Translations under genes and position numbers: made by a program
In this document: one piece after another, positions 1 to 11,417 of the stretch
Numbering within the stretch: the first letter of the stretch is position 1
How the letters are laid out: each line of letters starts with the position of its first letter
Notes under the pieces: model-generated
Databases searched by the model: none
Told to the model about the DNA's origin: nothing
Seen by the model: only the letters and a program-made list of their open reading frames with translations
NCBI GenBank assembly: GCA_025056865.1
Contig: JANWVO010000060.1
Span: 1-64,000 of the forward strand
Origin: Bryobacteraceae bacterium
GTDB taxonomy: Bacteria > Acidobacteriota > Terriglobia > Bryobacterales > Bryobacteraceae
Direction: 5' to 3'
Length of the DNA: 64,000 nucleotides

Positions 1-142
<142 letters not shown>

Positions 143-148
143 CCCCGA

Positions 149-182
149 GCCCGGGCCGCGGCCTGCGGGCCGCGGCCCGGGC
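149..182 (+). promoter_or_regulatory. 15-bp perfect hairpin in the tuf-rpsJ gap
   Basis: Bases 149-163 and 168-182 are perfectly complementary, all G-C pairs, around the 4-base loop TGCG. The stem sits 7 bases after the tuf stop and 15 bases before the rpsJ start. There is no T-run after it, so it is not a standard intrinsic terminator on the + strand. It could be an mRNA processing or stability element, or an attenuator dividing tuf from the S10 operon; the sequence cannot decide which. Confidence 0.6.
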
Positions 183-197
183 GGCATAAGGAAGACG

Positions 198-524
198 ATG
201 CTCACCAAGCGAATTCGAATCAGGCTGAAGGCTTACGACCACCGGCTGCTCGACCAGAGCACGTCGGAGATTGTCGAAACGGCGCGCCGCGCCGGCGCCC
301 GCGTGGCCGGGCCCATTCCGCTGCCCACCGAGCGCACGGTCTACACGGTGAACCGCTCGCCGCACGTGGACAAGAAGTCCCGCGAGCAGTTTGAAATCCG
401 GACCCACAAGCGGCTGATCGACATTCTGGATCCGACGCAGGACACCGTGGACGCCCTGAGCCGGCTCGATCTGCCCGCCGGCGTCGATGTGGAGATCAAG
501 GCGTACCACAAGGGAACGAATTGA
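198..524 (+). CDS. rpsJ: 30S ribosomal protein S10 (NusE)
   Basis: 108 residues, the usual length. S10 is part of the 30S head and, as NusE, links ribosomes to NusG and antitermination. The family core is clear: [18 protein letters not shown] near the N-terminus, [17 protein letters not shown] in the middle and [13 protein letters not shown] after it. The ATG at 198 follows AAGGAAG (188-194); a longer reading from 81 would overlap tuf and has no family support. It opens the S10 operon. The gap to rplC (525-630) holds a small hairpin at 528-554. Confidence 0.98.
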   Translation: MLTKRIRIRLKAYDHRLLDQSTSEIVETARRAGARVAGPIPLPTERTVYTVNRSPHVDKKSREQFEIRTHKRLIDILDPTQDTVDALSRLDLPAGVDVEIKAYHKGTN

Positions 525-527
525 AGC

Positions 528-554
528 CGCCTGCCCGGCCTGAAGGGCGAGGCG
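528..554 (+). promoter_or_regulatory. Hairpin in the rpsJ-rplC gap
   Basis: CGCCT (528-532) pairs with AGGCG (550-554) and GCCC (533-536) with GGGC (545-548), with one bulged G at 549 and an 8-base loop. It is moderate in strength and begins 4 bases after the rpsJ stop in a 106-base gap that otherwise holds only the rplC ribosome binding region. No T-run follows. Any regulatory role is conjecture. Confidence 0.3.
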
Positions 555-630
555 GAAGCGGAAGCGCTGAAACGCGCCGCGGCCTGCGACCGGCTGCGGG
601 GCGGGATGAGTTCTGAAGGGATTGAGGGAT

Positions 631-1260
631 ATGAGCCCAGGAATCATCGGCAAGAAAATCGGGATGACCCAGGTGTTCCGGCCGGACGGCCAGGTGGTGC
701 CTGTCACCCTGCTGAAGGCGGGCCCCTGCGTGGTGGTGCAGCGCAAGACGCCGGCCCGGGACGGCTACGACGCCGTGCAGCTGGCCCTGATCGAGAAGGC
801 GAAGAAGCCCAACAAGCCGATGAGCGGCCACCTGAAGAAGGCCGGCCTCGAGGGCGGCGTGCGCATCCTGCGCGAGTTCCGGCTCAAGGCCGGCAGCGGC
901 GACCTGAAGCCGGGCGACCGCGTTCTTGTGGACCAGTTCAAGCCGAAGGAGAAGGTGGACGTGACCGGCATCAGCAAGGGCCGGGGCTTCGCGGGCGTGG
1001 TGAAGCGCCACGGCTTCGGCGGCGGCGACGCCACCCACGGCTCGATGTTCCATCGCGCCCCCGGCTCGATCGGCGCCTCGAGCTTCCCCTCGCGCGTCTT
1101 CCCTGGCACGCGCATGGGCGGCCACATGGGCCACGCGCAGGTGACGGTCCGCAACCTGGAAGTGATCGACGTGGATCCCGAGGACCACGTGCTGATGGTG
1201 AAGGGCGCCGTGCCCGGGCCGAACGGCGGCTACGTGATCGTGCGCCGCGCAAAGAGGTAA
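631..1260 (+). CDS. rplC: 50S ribosomal protein L3
   Basis: 209 residues from the ATG at 631, preceded by GAGGG (625-629). A TTG at 622 in the same frame would add three residues but has no better ribosome site. L3 is an early assembly protein near the peptidyl transferase centre. Signature: [10 protein letters not shown] at the N-terminus and [20 protein letters not shown] in the loop that reaches the active site. The position of the Gln methylated by PrmB in E. coli L3 is not Gln here (GSIGAS), as in many other phyla. rplD follows after 7 bases. Confidence 0.98.
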   Translation: MSPGIIGKKIGMTQVFRPDGQVVPVTLLKAGPCVVVQRKTPARDGYDAVQLALIEKAKKPNKPMSGHLKKAGLEGGVRILREFRLKAGSGDLKPGDRVLVDQFKPKEKVDVTGISKGRGFAGVVKRHGFGGGDATHGSMFHRAPGSIGASSFPSRVFPGTRMGGHMGHAQVTVRNLEVIDVDPEDHVLMVKGAVPGPNGGYVIVRRAKR

Positions 1261-1267
1261 CACTGCC

Positions 1268-1897
1268 ATGGCGAAGGTTGACGTCTTCGACTTGAAGAAC
1301 AACAAGGTGGGCGAGCTCGAGCTGGCCGATTCGGTCTTCAACGCCCCGGTCAACGAGCACCTGCTCTATGAGAGCGTCCGCCACTATCTGGCCGGCCTGC
1401 GCCGGGGCACCGCCAAGACCAAGGTCCGGGGCGAGGTGGAAGGCTCCGGCAAGAAGCTGTGGCGGCAGAAGGGGACGGGCCGCGCCCGCATGGGCTCCAT
1501 CCGCTCGCCGCTGTGGCGGCACGGCGGCACGGTGCACGGGCCGGTGCCCCGCGACTACTCCTACCGGCTGAACCGCAAGATGGTGCTCGGCGCGCTGCGC
1601 TCGGCGCTGTCGGCCAAGCTGCGCGACGGCGAGCTCAAGGTGGTCGCGGGCTGGACGCTGGCCGACCACAAGACCCGCACGATGGCCGAGGTGCTGAAGA
1701 ACCTCCAGGCCGACCGCACCGTCCTGCTGGTCAACACCAATGAGCCGAACCGCAACCTCGAGCTTGGCAGCCGCAACCTGCCGGGCGTGAAGCTGGTGGC
1801 CACCAGGGACGTGACCACCTACGACCTGCTGGCGCACAAGACGGTGCTGATGAGCGAGGCAGCCGCGAAGAAGCTGTCGGAGGCGTTGGCGCAATGA
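1268..1897 (+). CDS. rplD: 50S ribosomal protein L4
   Basis: 209 residues. L4 lines the exit tunnel and in gamma-proteobacteria represses its own operon. The conserved tunnel loop is visible as LWRQKGTGRARMGSIRSPLW (about residues 65-84), followed by HGGTVHGPVPRDY. Its last 4 bases overlap the start of rplW (ATGA at 1894-1897), which implies coupled translation. No E. coli-type L4 control leader can be recognised upstream of rpsJ in this window. Confidence 0.98.
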   Translation: MAKVDVFDLKNNKVGELELADSVFNAPVNEHLLYESVRHYLAGLRRGTAKTKVRGEVEGSGKKLWRQKGTGRARMGSIRSPLWRHGGTVHGPVPRDYSYRLNRKMVLGALRSALSAKLRDGELKVVAGWTLADHKTRTMAEVLKNLQADRTVLLVNTNEPNRNLELGSRNLPGVKLVATRDVTTYDLLAHKTVLMSEAAAKKLSEALAQ

Positions 1898-2181
1898 ACC
1901 TCTACGATGTGATCCTCCGCCCGATCATCACGGAGAAGGCCGTGGGCAAGAAGGAGGCCGAGCGCACGCTCTGCTTCCAGGTGAAGCTGGACGCGACGAA
2001 GACCGACATCAAGAACGCCGTCGAGAAGCTCTTCAAGGTGAAGGTCGAGGACGTCCGCACGGCGACGTTCGAAGGCAAGCTGCGGCGGCGCGGCCGTTAC
2101 GCCGGCTACACCTCGGACTGGAAGAAAGCCTATGTCCGCCTGAAGGCGGGCGAGAAGATGCCCGAGTTCGCGGAGCTGTAA
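1894..2181 (+). CDS. rplW: 50S ribosomal protein L23
   Basis: 95 residues. L23 sits at the tunnel exit and is the docking point for trigger factor and SRP. The N-terminal YDVILRPIITEKAVGKKE and the core VEKLFKVKVEDVRT are typical. The segment FEGKLRRRGRYAGYTSDWKK is the basic loop into the rRNA. Start overlaps the rplD stop by 4 bases. Confidence 0.98.
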   Translation: MNLYDVILRPIITEKAVGKKEAERTLCFQVKLDATKTDIKNAVEKLFKVKVEDVRTATFEGKLRRRGRYAGYTSDWKKAYVRLKAGEKMPEFAEL

Positions 2182-2193
2182 GGGAGAGCCGAG

Positions 2194-3024
<831 letters not shown>

Positions 3025-3045
3025 CGGGAAAGAGGCAGAGAGACG

Positions 3046-3327
3046 ATGGGCCGTTCACTGAAAAAAGGGCCGTTCACCGACGCGCATCTGCTGGAGAAGA
3101 TCCAGGAGATGAACGCGAAGAACGAAAAGAAGGTGATCCGCACCTGGTCGCGCCGCTCGACGATCCTGCCGGAGTTCGTCGGGCACACGCTGGCCGTGCA
3201 CAACGGCAAGAAGTTCATCCCGGTCTACATCACCGAGCAGATGGTTGGCCACAAGCTGGGCGAGTTTTCGCCGACGCGGACGTTCAAGGGCCACGCCAAC
3301 AAAGGGGACAAGTCGGGCAAGGGCTGA
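3046..3327 (+). CDS. rpsS: 30S ribosomal protein S19
   Basis: 93 residues. S19 binds the 30S head with S13 and touches the A-site tRNA. The start [18 protein letters not shown], the middle [16 protein letters not shown] and the end [16 protein letters not shown] are diagnostic. The ATG at 3046 follows GGGAAAGAGG about 12 bases upstream. Confidence 0.98.
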   Translation: MGRSLKKGPFTDAHLLEKIQEMNAKNEKKVIRTWSRRSTILPEFVGHTLAVHNGKKFIPVYITEQMVGHKLGEFSPTRTFKGHANKGDKSGKG

Positions 3328-3363
3328 TGCCGGCGGCCTGAGGGAGCGAAAGGAAGAAGCCAG

Positions 3364-3720
3364 ATGATTGCGAAAGCCGAAGCGAGAATGGTGAGGACGT
3401 CGCCGCAGAAGGCGCGGCTCGTCATCGACCTGATCCGCGGCCAGAAGGCGGGCGACGCCATCACGATTTTGCGGACGACCAACAAGCGCGTGGCGCCGAT
3501 GATCGAAAAGGTGCTGCGCTCGGCCATCGCCAACGCGGAGAACCGCGACCCCGACGTCGACGTCGACAGCCTCTACATCGTCGAGTGCTACGTCAACGAG
3601 GGGCCGCGCCTGAAGCGCATCCGTCCGGCGCCGATGGGCCGCGCCTACCGCTACCAGCGGCGGATGTCGCACATCGTGGTGAAGGTGGGCCCGAAGGGCG
3701 CTGCCGCGCAGGAGCAATAG
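3364..3720 (+). CDS. rplV: 50S ribosomal protein L22
   Basis: 118 residues. L22 contacts all 23S rRNA domains and its beta-hairpin forms part of the exit-tunnel constriction. The family features are [18 protein letters not shown] at the N-terminus and [20 protein letters not shown] in the hairpin, where macrolide-resistance changes are known in other species. The ribosome site GGAAGAAG lies shortly before the ATG at 3364. Confidence 0.98.
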   Translation: MIAKAEARMVRTSPQKARLVIDLIRGQKAGDAITILRTTNKRVAPMIEKVLRSAIANAENRDPDVDVDSLYIVECYVNEGPRLKRIRPAPMGRAYRYQRRMSHIVVKVGPKGAAAQEQ

Positions 3721-3736
3721 GCGGAGAGAGAGGCAC

Positions 3737-4579
3737 ATGGGTCAGAAAGTCCATCCATACGGGTTCCGGCTCGGGATCACCAAGAACTGGCGGTCGCGCT
3801 GGTTCGCCACGCAGGACTATGCCAAGCTCCTGCACGAGGACCTCGAGCTGAAGGAGATGCTGAAGGAGCGGCTGAAGGCCGCCGGCGTCAGCGCCGTCGA
3901 GGTCGAGCGGCCCGGGGGCAGCAAGCTGCGCATCACGATCCACACCTCGCGGCCCGGCATCATCATTGGCCGCAAGGGCGCCGAGATCGAGAAGCTGAAG
4001 CAGGAGCTGGCGCAGAAGACCCGGCGCGAAGTCTTCATCGACATCCAGGAAGTGCACAAGCCGGAGATGGACGCGCAATTGGTGGCCGAGTCGATCGCGC
4101 TCCAGCTCGAAAAGCGCATCGCCTTCCGCCGCGCCATGCGCAAGGCGGTGGAAAGCGCCCAGCGTTTCGGCTGCAAGGGCATCAAGGTGCGTGTTTCGGG
4201 CCGCCTGAACGGCGCCGAAATCGCCCGCAGCGAGTGGTATCTCCAGGGGCAGCTCCCGCTGCATACGCTGAGGGCCGACATCGACTACGGCTTCGCCGAG
4301 GCCTACACGACCTACGGCGTCATCGGGATCAAGGTGTGGGTGTACAAGGGCGAGGTGCCGACCGACGGCTTCACGCGCCGCGCGCGCACCGACGAGCCGC
4401 GCCGCAATCCGCGGCCGGAGCGCCGCGAACGGCGCGAGCCGCGGCCGGAGCGCGCTCCGGCGGCGCAGGCCGCCCCGCCGCTGCCGCCTCCGCCTGTGGC
4501 GGCCGAGCCGGCCGCTCCGGCATGGACCGAGGAATCCGTTCCGCCGCCCGCGCCCGAAGAGCCTTCGAGCGGGGCCTGA
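3737..4579 (+). CDS. rpsC: 30S ribosomal protein S3 with a long disordered C-terminal tail
   Basis: 280 residues, against 210-235 usually. Residues 1-210 are a normal S3 with a KH domain ([19 protein letters not shown], about 73-91) and the C-terminal domain ending near [11 protein letters not shown]3 forms part of the mRNA entry channel and its helicase. The last 65 or so residues are an Arg/Pro/Glu stretch containing two copies of a [18 protein letters not shown] unit, then a Pro/Ala-rich acidic run. The tail's DNA carries the direct repeat GCGGCCGGAGCGC. The tail looks disordered; its role is unknown. Confidence 0.97.
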   Translation: MGQKVHPYGFRLGITKNWRSRWFATQDYAKLLHEDLELKEMLKERLKAAGVSAVEVERPGGSKLRITIHTSRPGIIIGRKGAEIEKLKQELAQKTRREVFIDIQEVHKPEMDAQLVAESIALQLEKRIAFRRAMRKAVESAQRFGCKGIKVRVSGRLNGAEIARSEWYLQGQLPLHTLRADIDYGFAEAYTTYGVIGIKVWVYKGEVPTDGFTRRARTDEPRRNPRPERRERREPRPERAPAAQAAPPLPPPPVAAEPAAPAWTEESVPPPAPEEPSSGA

Positions 4580-4618
4580 GACTGAGCCGCGAGAACCGAG
4601 ACAGGGAGAAGACGACCC

Positions 4619-5038
4619 ATGTTGATGCCGAAGAAAGTCAAGTACCGCAAGCAGCAGCGCGGGCGCCGCAAGGGCAAGGCGTGGCGCGGCTCCACCATTG
4701 CGTTCGGCGAATTCGGCCTGAAGGCGCTCGGCCCGGCCTGGGTCAGCGGCCGCCAGATCGAGGCCGCGCGCATTGCGATGACGCGCTTTGTCAAGCGCGG
4801 CGGCAAGATCTGGATCCGGGTCTTCCCGGACAAGCCGATCACCAAGAAGCCGGCCGAGACCCGTATGGGCAAGGGCAAGGGCGCGCCCGAGGACTGGGTG
4901 TGCGTCGTGCGCCCCGGCAAGATTCTGTTTGAGATGGAGGGCGTGCCGCAGGAGACGGCCGCCGAAGCCATGCGCCTGGCGGCGATGAAGCTGCCGGTGC
5001 GGACCAAATTCGTCGTCCGCCAGGAGACCGACGCCTGA
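4619..5038 (+). CDS. rplP: 50S ribosomal protein L16
   Basis: 139 residues. L16 organises the 23S rRNA elbow at the A and P sites. Its start [20 protein letters not shown] is the classic family N-terminus, so the ATG at 4619 is preferred to the ATG two codons later. The segment [20 protein letters not shown] is also typical. It lies 39 bases after rpsC. Confidence 0.98.
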   Translation: MLMPKKVKYRKQQRGRRKGKAWRGSTIAFGEFGLKALGPAWVSGRQIEAARIAMTRFVKRGGKIWIRVFPDKPITKKPAETRMGKGKGAPEDWVCVVRPGKILFEMEGVPQETAAEAMRLAAMKLPVRTKFVVRQETDA

Positions 5039-5064
5039 AGCGGCGGGCAGAACGGGATGAAGTC

Positions 5065-5271
5065 ATGAAGGCCGACAAGTTTCGAGAGCTGGATCCGAAA
5101 GAGCTGGAGCTCAAGCTCCGGGAAATCGACGAGCAGATCTTCCACCTGCGCCTCCAGATGTCGCTGGGCCAGATGGACGGTCTGAAGAAGTACCGCGAAC
5201 TGCGGAAGGACAAGGCCCGCATCCTCACCGTGCGGCGCGAGCGGGAGCTCAAGGCAGCGGAGGCGAAGTAG
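5065..5271 (+). CDS. rpmC: 50S ribosomal protein L29
   Basis: 68 residues, a two-helix protein at the tunnel exit next to L23. It starts [20 protein letters not shown] and has the typical second helix [20 protein letters not shown] then [13 protein letters not shown]. The stop at 5269-5271 is 4 bases before rpsQ. Confidence 0.96.
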   Translation: MKADKFRELDPKELELKLREIDEQIFHLRLQMSLGQMDGLKKYRELRKDKARILTVRRERELKAAEAK

Positions 5272-5275
5272 AACC

Positions 5276-5572
5276 ATGGCGGAAACACCCGTGAAGCGCA
5301 GGACCGAGAAAGTGGGCCAGGTGGTCTCGACGAAGATGGCCAAGACGATCGTCGTCGAGGTCACGCGGCGCGTCCCGCACCCGCTTTACAAGCGGATCGT
5401 GACGCGGCGCAAGAAGTTTTACGCGCACGATGAGCAGGGAACGGCGAAGCTCGGCGACGTGGTGCGCATTGTGGAGAGCCGCCCGCTGAGCCGGCTGAAG
5501 CGCTGGACGCTGGCCGAAGTGATCCGCCGCGCGGCGGACACCAGCGTCCCGCAGGTCGAGCTGGAGCAGTGA
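5276..5572 (+). CDS. rpsQ: 30S ribosomal protein S17
   Basis: 98 residues, slightly longer than the E. coli protein (84) because both ends are extended. S17 is an OB-fold protein that binds 16S rRNA early. Family marks: [20 protein letters not shown], then [16 protein letters not shown] and the loop [15 protein letters not shown]. Translation probably starts at ATG 5276, almost touching rpmC. Confidence 0.97.
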   Translation: MAETPVKRRTEKVGQVVSTKMAKTIVVEVTRRVPHPLYKRIVTRRKKFYAHDEQGTAKLGDVVRIVESRPLSRLKRWTLAEVIRRAADTSVPQVELEQ

Positions 5573-5616
5573 GGCGCCCTGCCAGAAGTTTTTAGCCGAA
5601 GGACGAGGACACTGCC

Positions 5617-5985
5617 ATGATCGGAATGAGAACGATGCTCGAGGTCGCCGACAACAGCGGCGCCCGCAAGCTGATGTGCATCCTGCCGCGCGGCGGCGAC
5701 AAGGGCCTCCAGGCGGGCCTCGGCGACATCGTCACGGCCAGCGTCAAGGAGGCCGCGCCCGACTCCAACATCAAGAAGGGCAAGGTGGTCAAGTGCGTCA
5801 TCGTGCGGATGCGCAAGGAGACCCGCCGCAAGGACGGCACCTACATCCGCTTCGACTCCAACGCCGCCGTGCTCGTCAACGACCTTGGCGAGCCGATCGG
5901 GACGCGCGTCTTCGGCCCCGTCGCCCGCGAACTGCGCGACAAGCGCTTCATGAAGATCGTATCGCTCGCCCCGGAGGTGATCTGA
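5617..5985 (+). CDS. rplN: 50S ribosomal protein L14
   Basis: 122 residues, the standard length. L14 bridges to 16S rRNA helix 14. The start [19 protein letters not shown] and the ends [19 protein letters not shown] and [20 protein letters not shown] are diagnostic; the family usually begins MIQ rather than MIG. The gap of 44 bases after rpsQ contains only a weak purine-rich site. Confidence 0.98.
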   Translation: MIGMRTMLEVADNSGARKLMCILPRGGDKGLQAGLGDIVTASVKEAAPDSNIKKGKVVKCVIVRMRKETRRKDGTYIRFDSNAAVLVNDLGEPIGTRVFGPVARELRDKRFMKIVSLAPEVI

Positions 5986-5986
5986 C

Positions 5987-6361
5987 ATGCCGAGCCGGCT
6001 GGCCAAGAGCCACGACAAGAAGAAGCCCCTGCGGATCCGCATCCGCAAGAACGACATGGTGAAGGTGATCGCGGGCCGCGACAAGGGCAAGGTCGGCCGC
6101 GTGCTCGAGGTCAACCGCGAGACCGGCCGCATCCTGGTCGAGGGCGTGATGATGGTGAAGAAGCACGTGCGGCCCAACCCGGCGCGCGGCATCAAGGGAG
6201 GCATCGCCGAGCGCGAGAGCCCCATCCACGTCTCCAACGTGATGATCCTGACGAGCGACGGCAAGACGTCGCGCATCGGCACGCGCACCGAAATGGTGGG
6301 CGGCAAGCCCCGCCGCGTGCGCGTGGCGGTGAAGACCGGCGAGATCCTCGACAAGAAGTAA
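5987..6361 (+). CDS. rplX: 50S ribosomal protein L24
   Basis: 124 residues, a little longer than usual because of a basic N-terminal lead ([20 protein letters not shown]). The KOW motif follows as [20 protein letters not shown]24 starts 50S assembly by binding the 5' end of 23S rRNA. It begins one base after the rplN stop, so translation is probably coupled. Confidence 0.97.
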   Translation: MPSRLAKSHDKKKPLRIRIRKNDMVKVIAGRDKGKVGRVLEVNRETGRILVEGVMMVKKHVRPNPARGIKGGIAERESPIHVSNVMILTSDGKTSRIGTRTEMVGGKPRRVRVAVKTGEILDKK

Positions 6362-6395
6362 GCCAGGCCGGGGAAACGGACGAGAGGAAGAAGCA

Positions 6396-6941
6396 ATGAA
6401 GGCGAGACTCAGGGAGCACTACCAGAAGACGGTGGTTCCGGCGCTGATGAAGGAGTTCGGCTACAAGAACGTGATGTCGGTGCCGAAGCTCGAGAAGGTC
6501 ACCATCAACATCGGCCTCGGCGAAGCCACGCAGAACCCGAAGCTGATGGACGGCGCCGTGCAGGAGCTGGCGCAGATCACCGGGCAGAAGCCGGTGGTGA
6601 CCCGGGCCCGCAAGTCCGTCGCCGCGTTCAAGCTGCGCGAGGGCATGTCGATCGGCTGCATGGTGACGCTGCGCGGCGACCGGATGTACGAGTTCCTCGA
6701 CCGCCTGATGAACGTGGCGCTGCCGCGCGTGCGCGACTTCCGCGGCCTCAGCACCCGGAGCTTCGACGGCCGCGGCAACTACACCCTGGGCGTCCGCGAC
6801 CAGTTCATCTTCCCGGAGATTTCTTACGAGAAGGTGGAGAAGGTGAAGGGCATGAACATCTGCATCACCACCACCGCGAAGACCGACGCCGAGGCGCTGG
6901 CGCTGCTGAAGCATCTCGGCATGCCGTTCCGGCAGAACTGA
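6396..6941 (+). CDS. rplE: 50S ribosomal protein L5
   Basis: 181 residues. L5 binds 5S rRNA and forms bridge B1b. Marks are [15 protein letters not shown] near residue 30, [20 protein letters not shown] in the 5S-binding part and [19 protein letters not shown] further on. The ribosome site GAGAGGAAG is close to the ATG at 6396. Confidence 0.98.
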   Translation: MKARLREHYQKTVVPALMKEFGYKNVMSVPKLEKVTINIGLGEATQNPKLMDGAVQELAQITGQKPVVTRARKSVAAFKLREGMSIGCMVTLRGDRMYEFLDRLMNVALPRVRDFRGLSTRSFDGRGNYTLGVRDQFIFPEISYEKVEKVKGMNICITTTAKTDAEALALLKHLGMPFRQN

Positions 6942-6975
6942 GCCGGGGCGCAGTCCAGGAGAAACGGAGAAGGAA

Positions 6976-7203
6976 ATGGCGACGATCGCAAAGATTGCCC
7001 GGGACCGCAAGCTGGAAGAGAAGATCCAGCGCGACAAGGCCTCCGGCAAGAAGACCCCGAAGATCGCCGTGCGGCACCGCAACCGCTGCCGCCGCTGCGG
7101 CCGTCCGCGGGGCTTCCTGCGGAAGTTCCAGCTCTGCCGCATCTGCTTCCGGCAACTGGCGCTGGCGGGCGAGATTCCCGGCGTGACCAAGGCGAGCTGG
7201 TAG
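6976..7203 (+). CDS. rpsN: 30S ribosomal protein S14, zinc-binding (type Z)
   Basis: 75 residues. The C-terminal half is the zinc form of S14: two CxxC pairs (Cys38/Cys41 in CRRCGRPRG and the pair in LCRICFR) and the end [11 protein letters not shown]. Most zinc S14 proteins have 61 residues; this one has about 14 extra at the N-terminus ([20 protein letters not shown]), more like the start of the longer zinc-free forms. S14 is a late 30S head protein. The position between rplE and rpsH is standard. Confidence 0.96.
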   Translation: MATIAKIARDRKLEEKIQRDKASGKKTPKIAVRHRNRCRRCGRPRGFLRKFQLCRICFRQLALAGEIPGVTKASW

Positions 7204-7302
7204 CAGCGTTGGATTCTGGCGCAGCAGCGCGCGGCAGGCCGCCCCGCTGAGCACGCCAAACCGTGGCAATGCAGAAGAAGTGAAGAGGAAGAGTTCTCCG
7301 AT

Positions 7303-7698
7303 ATGGTTTCCGATCCCATCGCCGACATGCTGACGCGCATCCGCAACGGCCTGAAGGCCCGTTTTCCCAAGGTGGATGTGCCGGCTTCGAAGCTCAAGCT
7401 GGAGATCGCCCGGATTCTCAAGGATGAAGGCTACATCCTGAACTACAAGATCGTCGACGAAGGCAGCCACAAGGCCATCCGCGTCTACCTCAAGTACAGC
7501 GAGACGGGCCAGCCGGCCATCACCAGCCTCGAGCGCGTCTCCAAGCCGGGCTGCCGCGTCTACGTCGGCAGCCGCGAGATCCCGAAGGTTCTCGGCGGCC
7601 TTGGCATCAGCATCCTGACCACCCCGAAAGGGGTGATGACCGGCAAGGAAGCCCGCAAACAGAACGTGGGCGGCGAGCTGCTGTGCCGGGTGTACTGA
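7303..7698 (+). CDS. rpsH: 30S ribosomal protein S8
   Basis: 131 residues. S8 binds 16S helix 21 and in E. coli represses the spc operon. It starts [20 protein letters not shown] and ends with the conserved [20 protein letters not shown] followed by LLCRVY. The gap after rpsN is 99 bases, longer than most here; it contains the purine-rich site GAAGAGGAAGAG before the ATG at 7303. Confidence 0.98.
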   Translation: MVSDPIADMLTRIRNGLKARFPKVDVPASKLKLEIARILKDEGYILNYKIVDEGSHKAIRVYLKYSETGQPAITSLERVSKPGCRVYVGSREIPKVLGGLGISILTTPKGVMTGKEARKQNVGGELLCRVY

Positions 7699-7759
7699 CG
7701 CGGACGGAATTCAGGTCTGGAAATCCACAGGTTTCCTGGAAAGCGGACTGGAGTCAACA

Positions 7760-8299
7760 ATGTCACGAGTAGGAAAGAAACCGATCCCGCTGCCGCCGGG
7801 GGTGAAGGTGCAGATCGGCGAGCAGCTCCTCGTCGAAGGCCCGAAGGGCAGGCTCGCCGTGCCCGTGCCGAAAGGCATCCGGGTGGAGAAGAACGACGGG
7901 TTCCTCGAAGTCAAGCGCGACGGCGACGAGTTCGCCGCATTGCACGGCCTGACCCGCGCGCTGGCGGCCAACGCCGTCACCGGCGTCAGCCAGGGCTTCA
8001 CGCGAGAGCTCGACATCGTCGGCATCGGCTACCGCGCCGAAATGAAGGCGCCCAACGTCATCACGTTCTACCTCGGCTACTCGCACCCGATCGAGTTCAT
8101 GCTGCCGCCGGGCGTCGAATGCAAGGTGGACAAGAACACCCACCTCGTGCTGAGCGGCATCGACAAGCAGCTTCTGGGCCAGGTGGCGGCCAACATCCGC
8201 AGCCTGCGTCCGCCGGAGCCCTACAAGCAGAAGGGCATCCGCTACACCGGCGAAGTCCTGCGCAAGAAGGTCGGCAAGACCGGCGCGGGCGGCAAGTAA
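7760..8299 (+). CDS. rplF: 50S ribosomal protein L6
   Basis: 179 residues, two tandem L6 folds. It sits near the sarcin-ricin loop. It starts [20 protein letters not shown] and carries the C-terminal signature [20 protein letters not shown]. The 61-base gap after rpsH has no clear structure. Confidence 0.98.
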   Translation: MSRVGKKPIPLPPGVKVQIGEQLLVEGPKGRLAVPVPKGIRVEKNDGFLEVKRDGDEFAALHGLTRALAANAVTGVSQGFTRELDIVGIGYRAEMKAPNVITFYLGYSHPIEFMLPPGVECKVDKNTHLVLSGIDKQLLGQVAANIRSLRPPEPYKQKGIRYTGEVLRKKVGKTGAGGK

Positions 8300-8320
8300 T
8301 GGCGGGGGTGAGGTGAAGCT

Positions 8321-8680
8321 ATGAAGCGCCCATTCGACAAAGACGCACGCCGCCGGCGGATCCATGTGCGCATCCGGCGGAAAGTGAAGGGCACGCCGGA
8401 GCGGCCGCGGCTGGCCGTTTTCCGCAGCCTGAAGCACATCTACGCGCAGATCATCGACGACCGGGCCGGACGGACGCTCGTGGCCGCCTCGAGCAACGAG
8501 AAAGGCGCCAGCGTCAACGGCGGCAACGTCGCCGGCGCGCGCGAGATCGGCCGGCTTATCGCCGAGCGCGCCCGCGCCAGGGGCATCACCCGCGTGGTGT
8601 TCGACCGCGGCGGCTACCTCTACCACGGCCGGGTGAAGGCGCTGGCGGATGCCGCCCGGGAAGCGGGACTGGAGTTCTGA
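8321..8680 (+). CDS. rplR: 50S ribosomal protein L18
   Basis: 119 residues. L18 binds 5S rRNA with L5 in the central protuberance. The basic N-terminus [38 protein letters not shown] and the end [20 protein letters not shown] are typical. The stop is one base before the rpsE ATG. Confidence 0.98.
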   Translation: MKRPFDKDARRRRIHVRIRRKVKGTPERPRLAVFRSLKHIYAQIIDDRAGRTLVAASSNEKGASVNGGNVAGAREIGRLIAERARARGITRVVFDRGGYLYHGRVKALADAAREAGLEF

Positions 8681-8681
8681 C

Positions 8682-9194
8682 ATGACACCGAATCGCGCAA
8701 GACGCATCGACCCGAAGACGCTCAACCTGAAAGAGCAGGTGGTGAGCATCAACCGCGTCACCAAGGTGGTGAAGGGCGGCAAGAACCTGAGCTTTTCGGC
8801 GCTCGTCGTCGTCGGCGACCCCGAGCAGAAGGTCGTGGGTTACGGCAAGGGCAAGGCCAAGGAAGTGCCCGCCGCCATCAAGAAGGCGATCGAGGCCGCC
8901 AAGAAGAACCTGCGGCAGGTGAACACGCTCGGCACGACCATTCCGCACCTGGTGCTCGGCCGCTTCGGCTCGGGCGCGGTGCTGCTGAAGCCCGCGCCGG
9001 AGGGCACCGGCGTCATCGCCGGCGGCCCCGTGCGCGCCGTGGTCGAGGCCGCCGGCATCGCCAACGTGCTCACCAAGTCGCTCGGCACCACCAACCCCCA
9101 CAACGTGGTCAAGGCGACCATCGACGCGCTCGACCAGCTCCGCAGCAAGGCGGAGGTGGCCGCGCTGCGCGGCATCAACCCGGAGAATCTGTGA
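8682..9194 (+). CDS. rpsE: 30S ribosomal protein S5
   Basis: 170 residues from the ATG at 8682; an in-frame ATG at 8649 lies inside rplR and is not needed. S5 guards decoding fidelity and the mRNA entry site. The double-stranded RNA binding domain covers about residues 15-80 ([40 protein letters not shown]) and the C-terminal domain has [20 protein letters not shown]. It is followed one base later by rpmD. Confidence 0.98.
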   Translation: MTPNRARRIDPKTLNLKEQVVSINRVTKVVKGGKNLSFSALVVVGDPEQKVVGYGKGKAKEVPAAIKKAIEAAKKNLRQVNTLGTTIPHLVLGRFGSGAVLLKPAPEGTGVIAGGPVRAVVEAAGIANVLTKSLGTTNPHNVVKATIDALDQLRSKAEVAALRGINPENL

Positions 9195-9195
9195 T

Positions 9196-9405
9196 ATGGC
9201 AGAGGCGACTGTGAAAATCCGGCTCAAGCGCAGCACCATCGGCGCTCACGCGAGCCATAAGAAGATTGTCCGCGCGCTGGGGCTCCGCAAGCTGAACCAG
9301 GTCGTCGAGAAGCCGGACACGCCCGCCTTCCGCGGCATGGTGGCCAAGGCGCCCCTCTATCTGGAGTTCGTCGGCGAAGGCGCGCCAGAAAGGAAATCGG
9401 CATGA
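9196..9405 (+). CDS. rpmD: 50S ribosomal protein L30
   Basis: 69 residues, a little longer than the usual 58-60. It has the family core [20 protein letters not shown] followed by [20 protein letters not shown], where the Leu-Gly-Leu-Arg turn is the best mark. Its last 4 bases overlap the rplO start (ATGA at 9402-9405). Confidence 0.96.
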   Translation: MAEATVKIRLKRSTIGAHASHKKIVRALGLRKLNQVVEKPDTPAFRGMVAKAPLYLEFVGEGAPERKSA

Positions 9406-9899
9406 ATCTCAGCAACCTAAAGCCGCCGAAAGGCCAGGTCAAGCAGCAGCGCCGCGTGGGCCGCGGCATGGGCTCGGGCCGGGGCAAGACCGCCGGCCGC
9501 GGCATGAAGGGGCAGAAGTCGATCACCGGCTACGGGCATCTGCGCGGTTTCGAAGGCGGCCAGATGCCCCTGCACCGCCGCCTGCCCAAGCGCGGCTTCT
9601 CCAATGCCCTCTTCCGGAAAGAGTTCGCGATCGTCAACGTCGGCCAGCTCGACAAGCTTCCCGGCGACACCTTCACGCCCGAGTCGCTGCTCGAGCAGGG
9701 CGTGATCCGCAAGCTCGGCGACGGGCTCAAGGTGCTCGGCAACGGCGAGCTGACGCGGAAGATCTCGGTGACGGCGCACCTGTTCTCCGAGTCGGCGCTT
9801 CAGAAGATTCAGGCCGCCGGTGGCACCGCTACCGCGCTCGGAGTTCCGAAGCGCGGCCCGAAGCCGAAGGAAGAAGGCGCGAAGAAAAAGAAGAAGTAG
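9402..9899 (+). CDS. rplO: 50S ribosomal protein L15
   Basis: 165 residues. L15 is a late 50S assembly protein. The Gly/Arg-rich N-terminus ([20 protein letters not shown]) and [20 protein letters not shown] are unmistakable. The extreme C-terminus is a lysine run (EEGAKKKKK) that extends the usual end by about 15 residues. The 48-base gap to secY has no obvious structure. Confidence 0.98.
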   Translation: MNLSNLKPPKGQVKQQRRVGRGMGSGRGKTAGRGMKGQKSITGYGHLRGFEGGQMPLHRRLPKRGFSNALFRKEFAIVNVGQLDKLPGDTFTPESLLEQGVIRKLGDGLKVLGNGELTRKISVTAHLFSESALQKIQAAGGTATALGVPKRGPKPKEEGAKKKKK

Positions 9900-9947
9900 G
9901 CCGCGGCGGGCGCGCCGCTGCGCCGCGGGGCAGAAGACGGGCAAGCC

Positions 9948-11351
<1,404 letters not shown>

Positions 11352-11417
11352 ATGTTTGAAAAAGGAGGTGGGTCCTCCCTGTCGAGGACCGCGGTCGCGC
11401 CGCCGCCGGCGGCCTGA
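11352..11417 (+). other. Possible 21-codon leader frame with an internal strong ribosome site, secY-adk gap
   Basis: Directly after the secY TAG an ATG opens a 21-codon frame (MFEKGGGSSLSRTAVAPPPA then A and TGA). Inside it lies AAAGGAGGTG (11361-11370), an almost ideal match to the 16S anti-Shine-Dalgarno, yet no start codon in the adk frame follows at a useful distance. It is either a translated leader or an accident. No homology is claimed. Confidence 0.2.
11371..11390 (+). promoter_or_regulatory. Hairpin between secY and adk
   Basis: GGTCCTC (11371-11377) pairs perfectly with GAGGACC (11384-11390) over a 6-base loop. The neighbouring GGAGG (11364-11368) could instead pair with CCTCC (11374-11378), so two folds compete and one of them would hide the strong ribosome site. 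No T-run follows, so a terminator is unlikely. Confidence 0.35.

Noticed and set aside
622-630. TTG start for rplC three codons upstream
   Set aside because: The ATG at 631 has the better-placed GAGGG and matches the family start.
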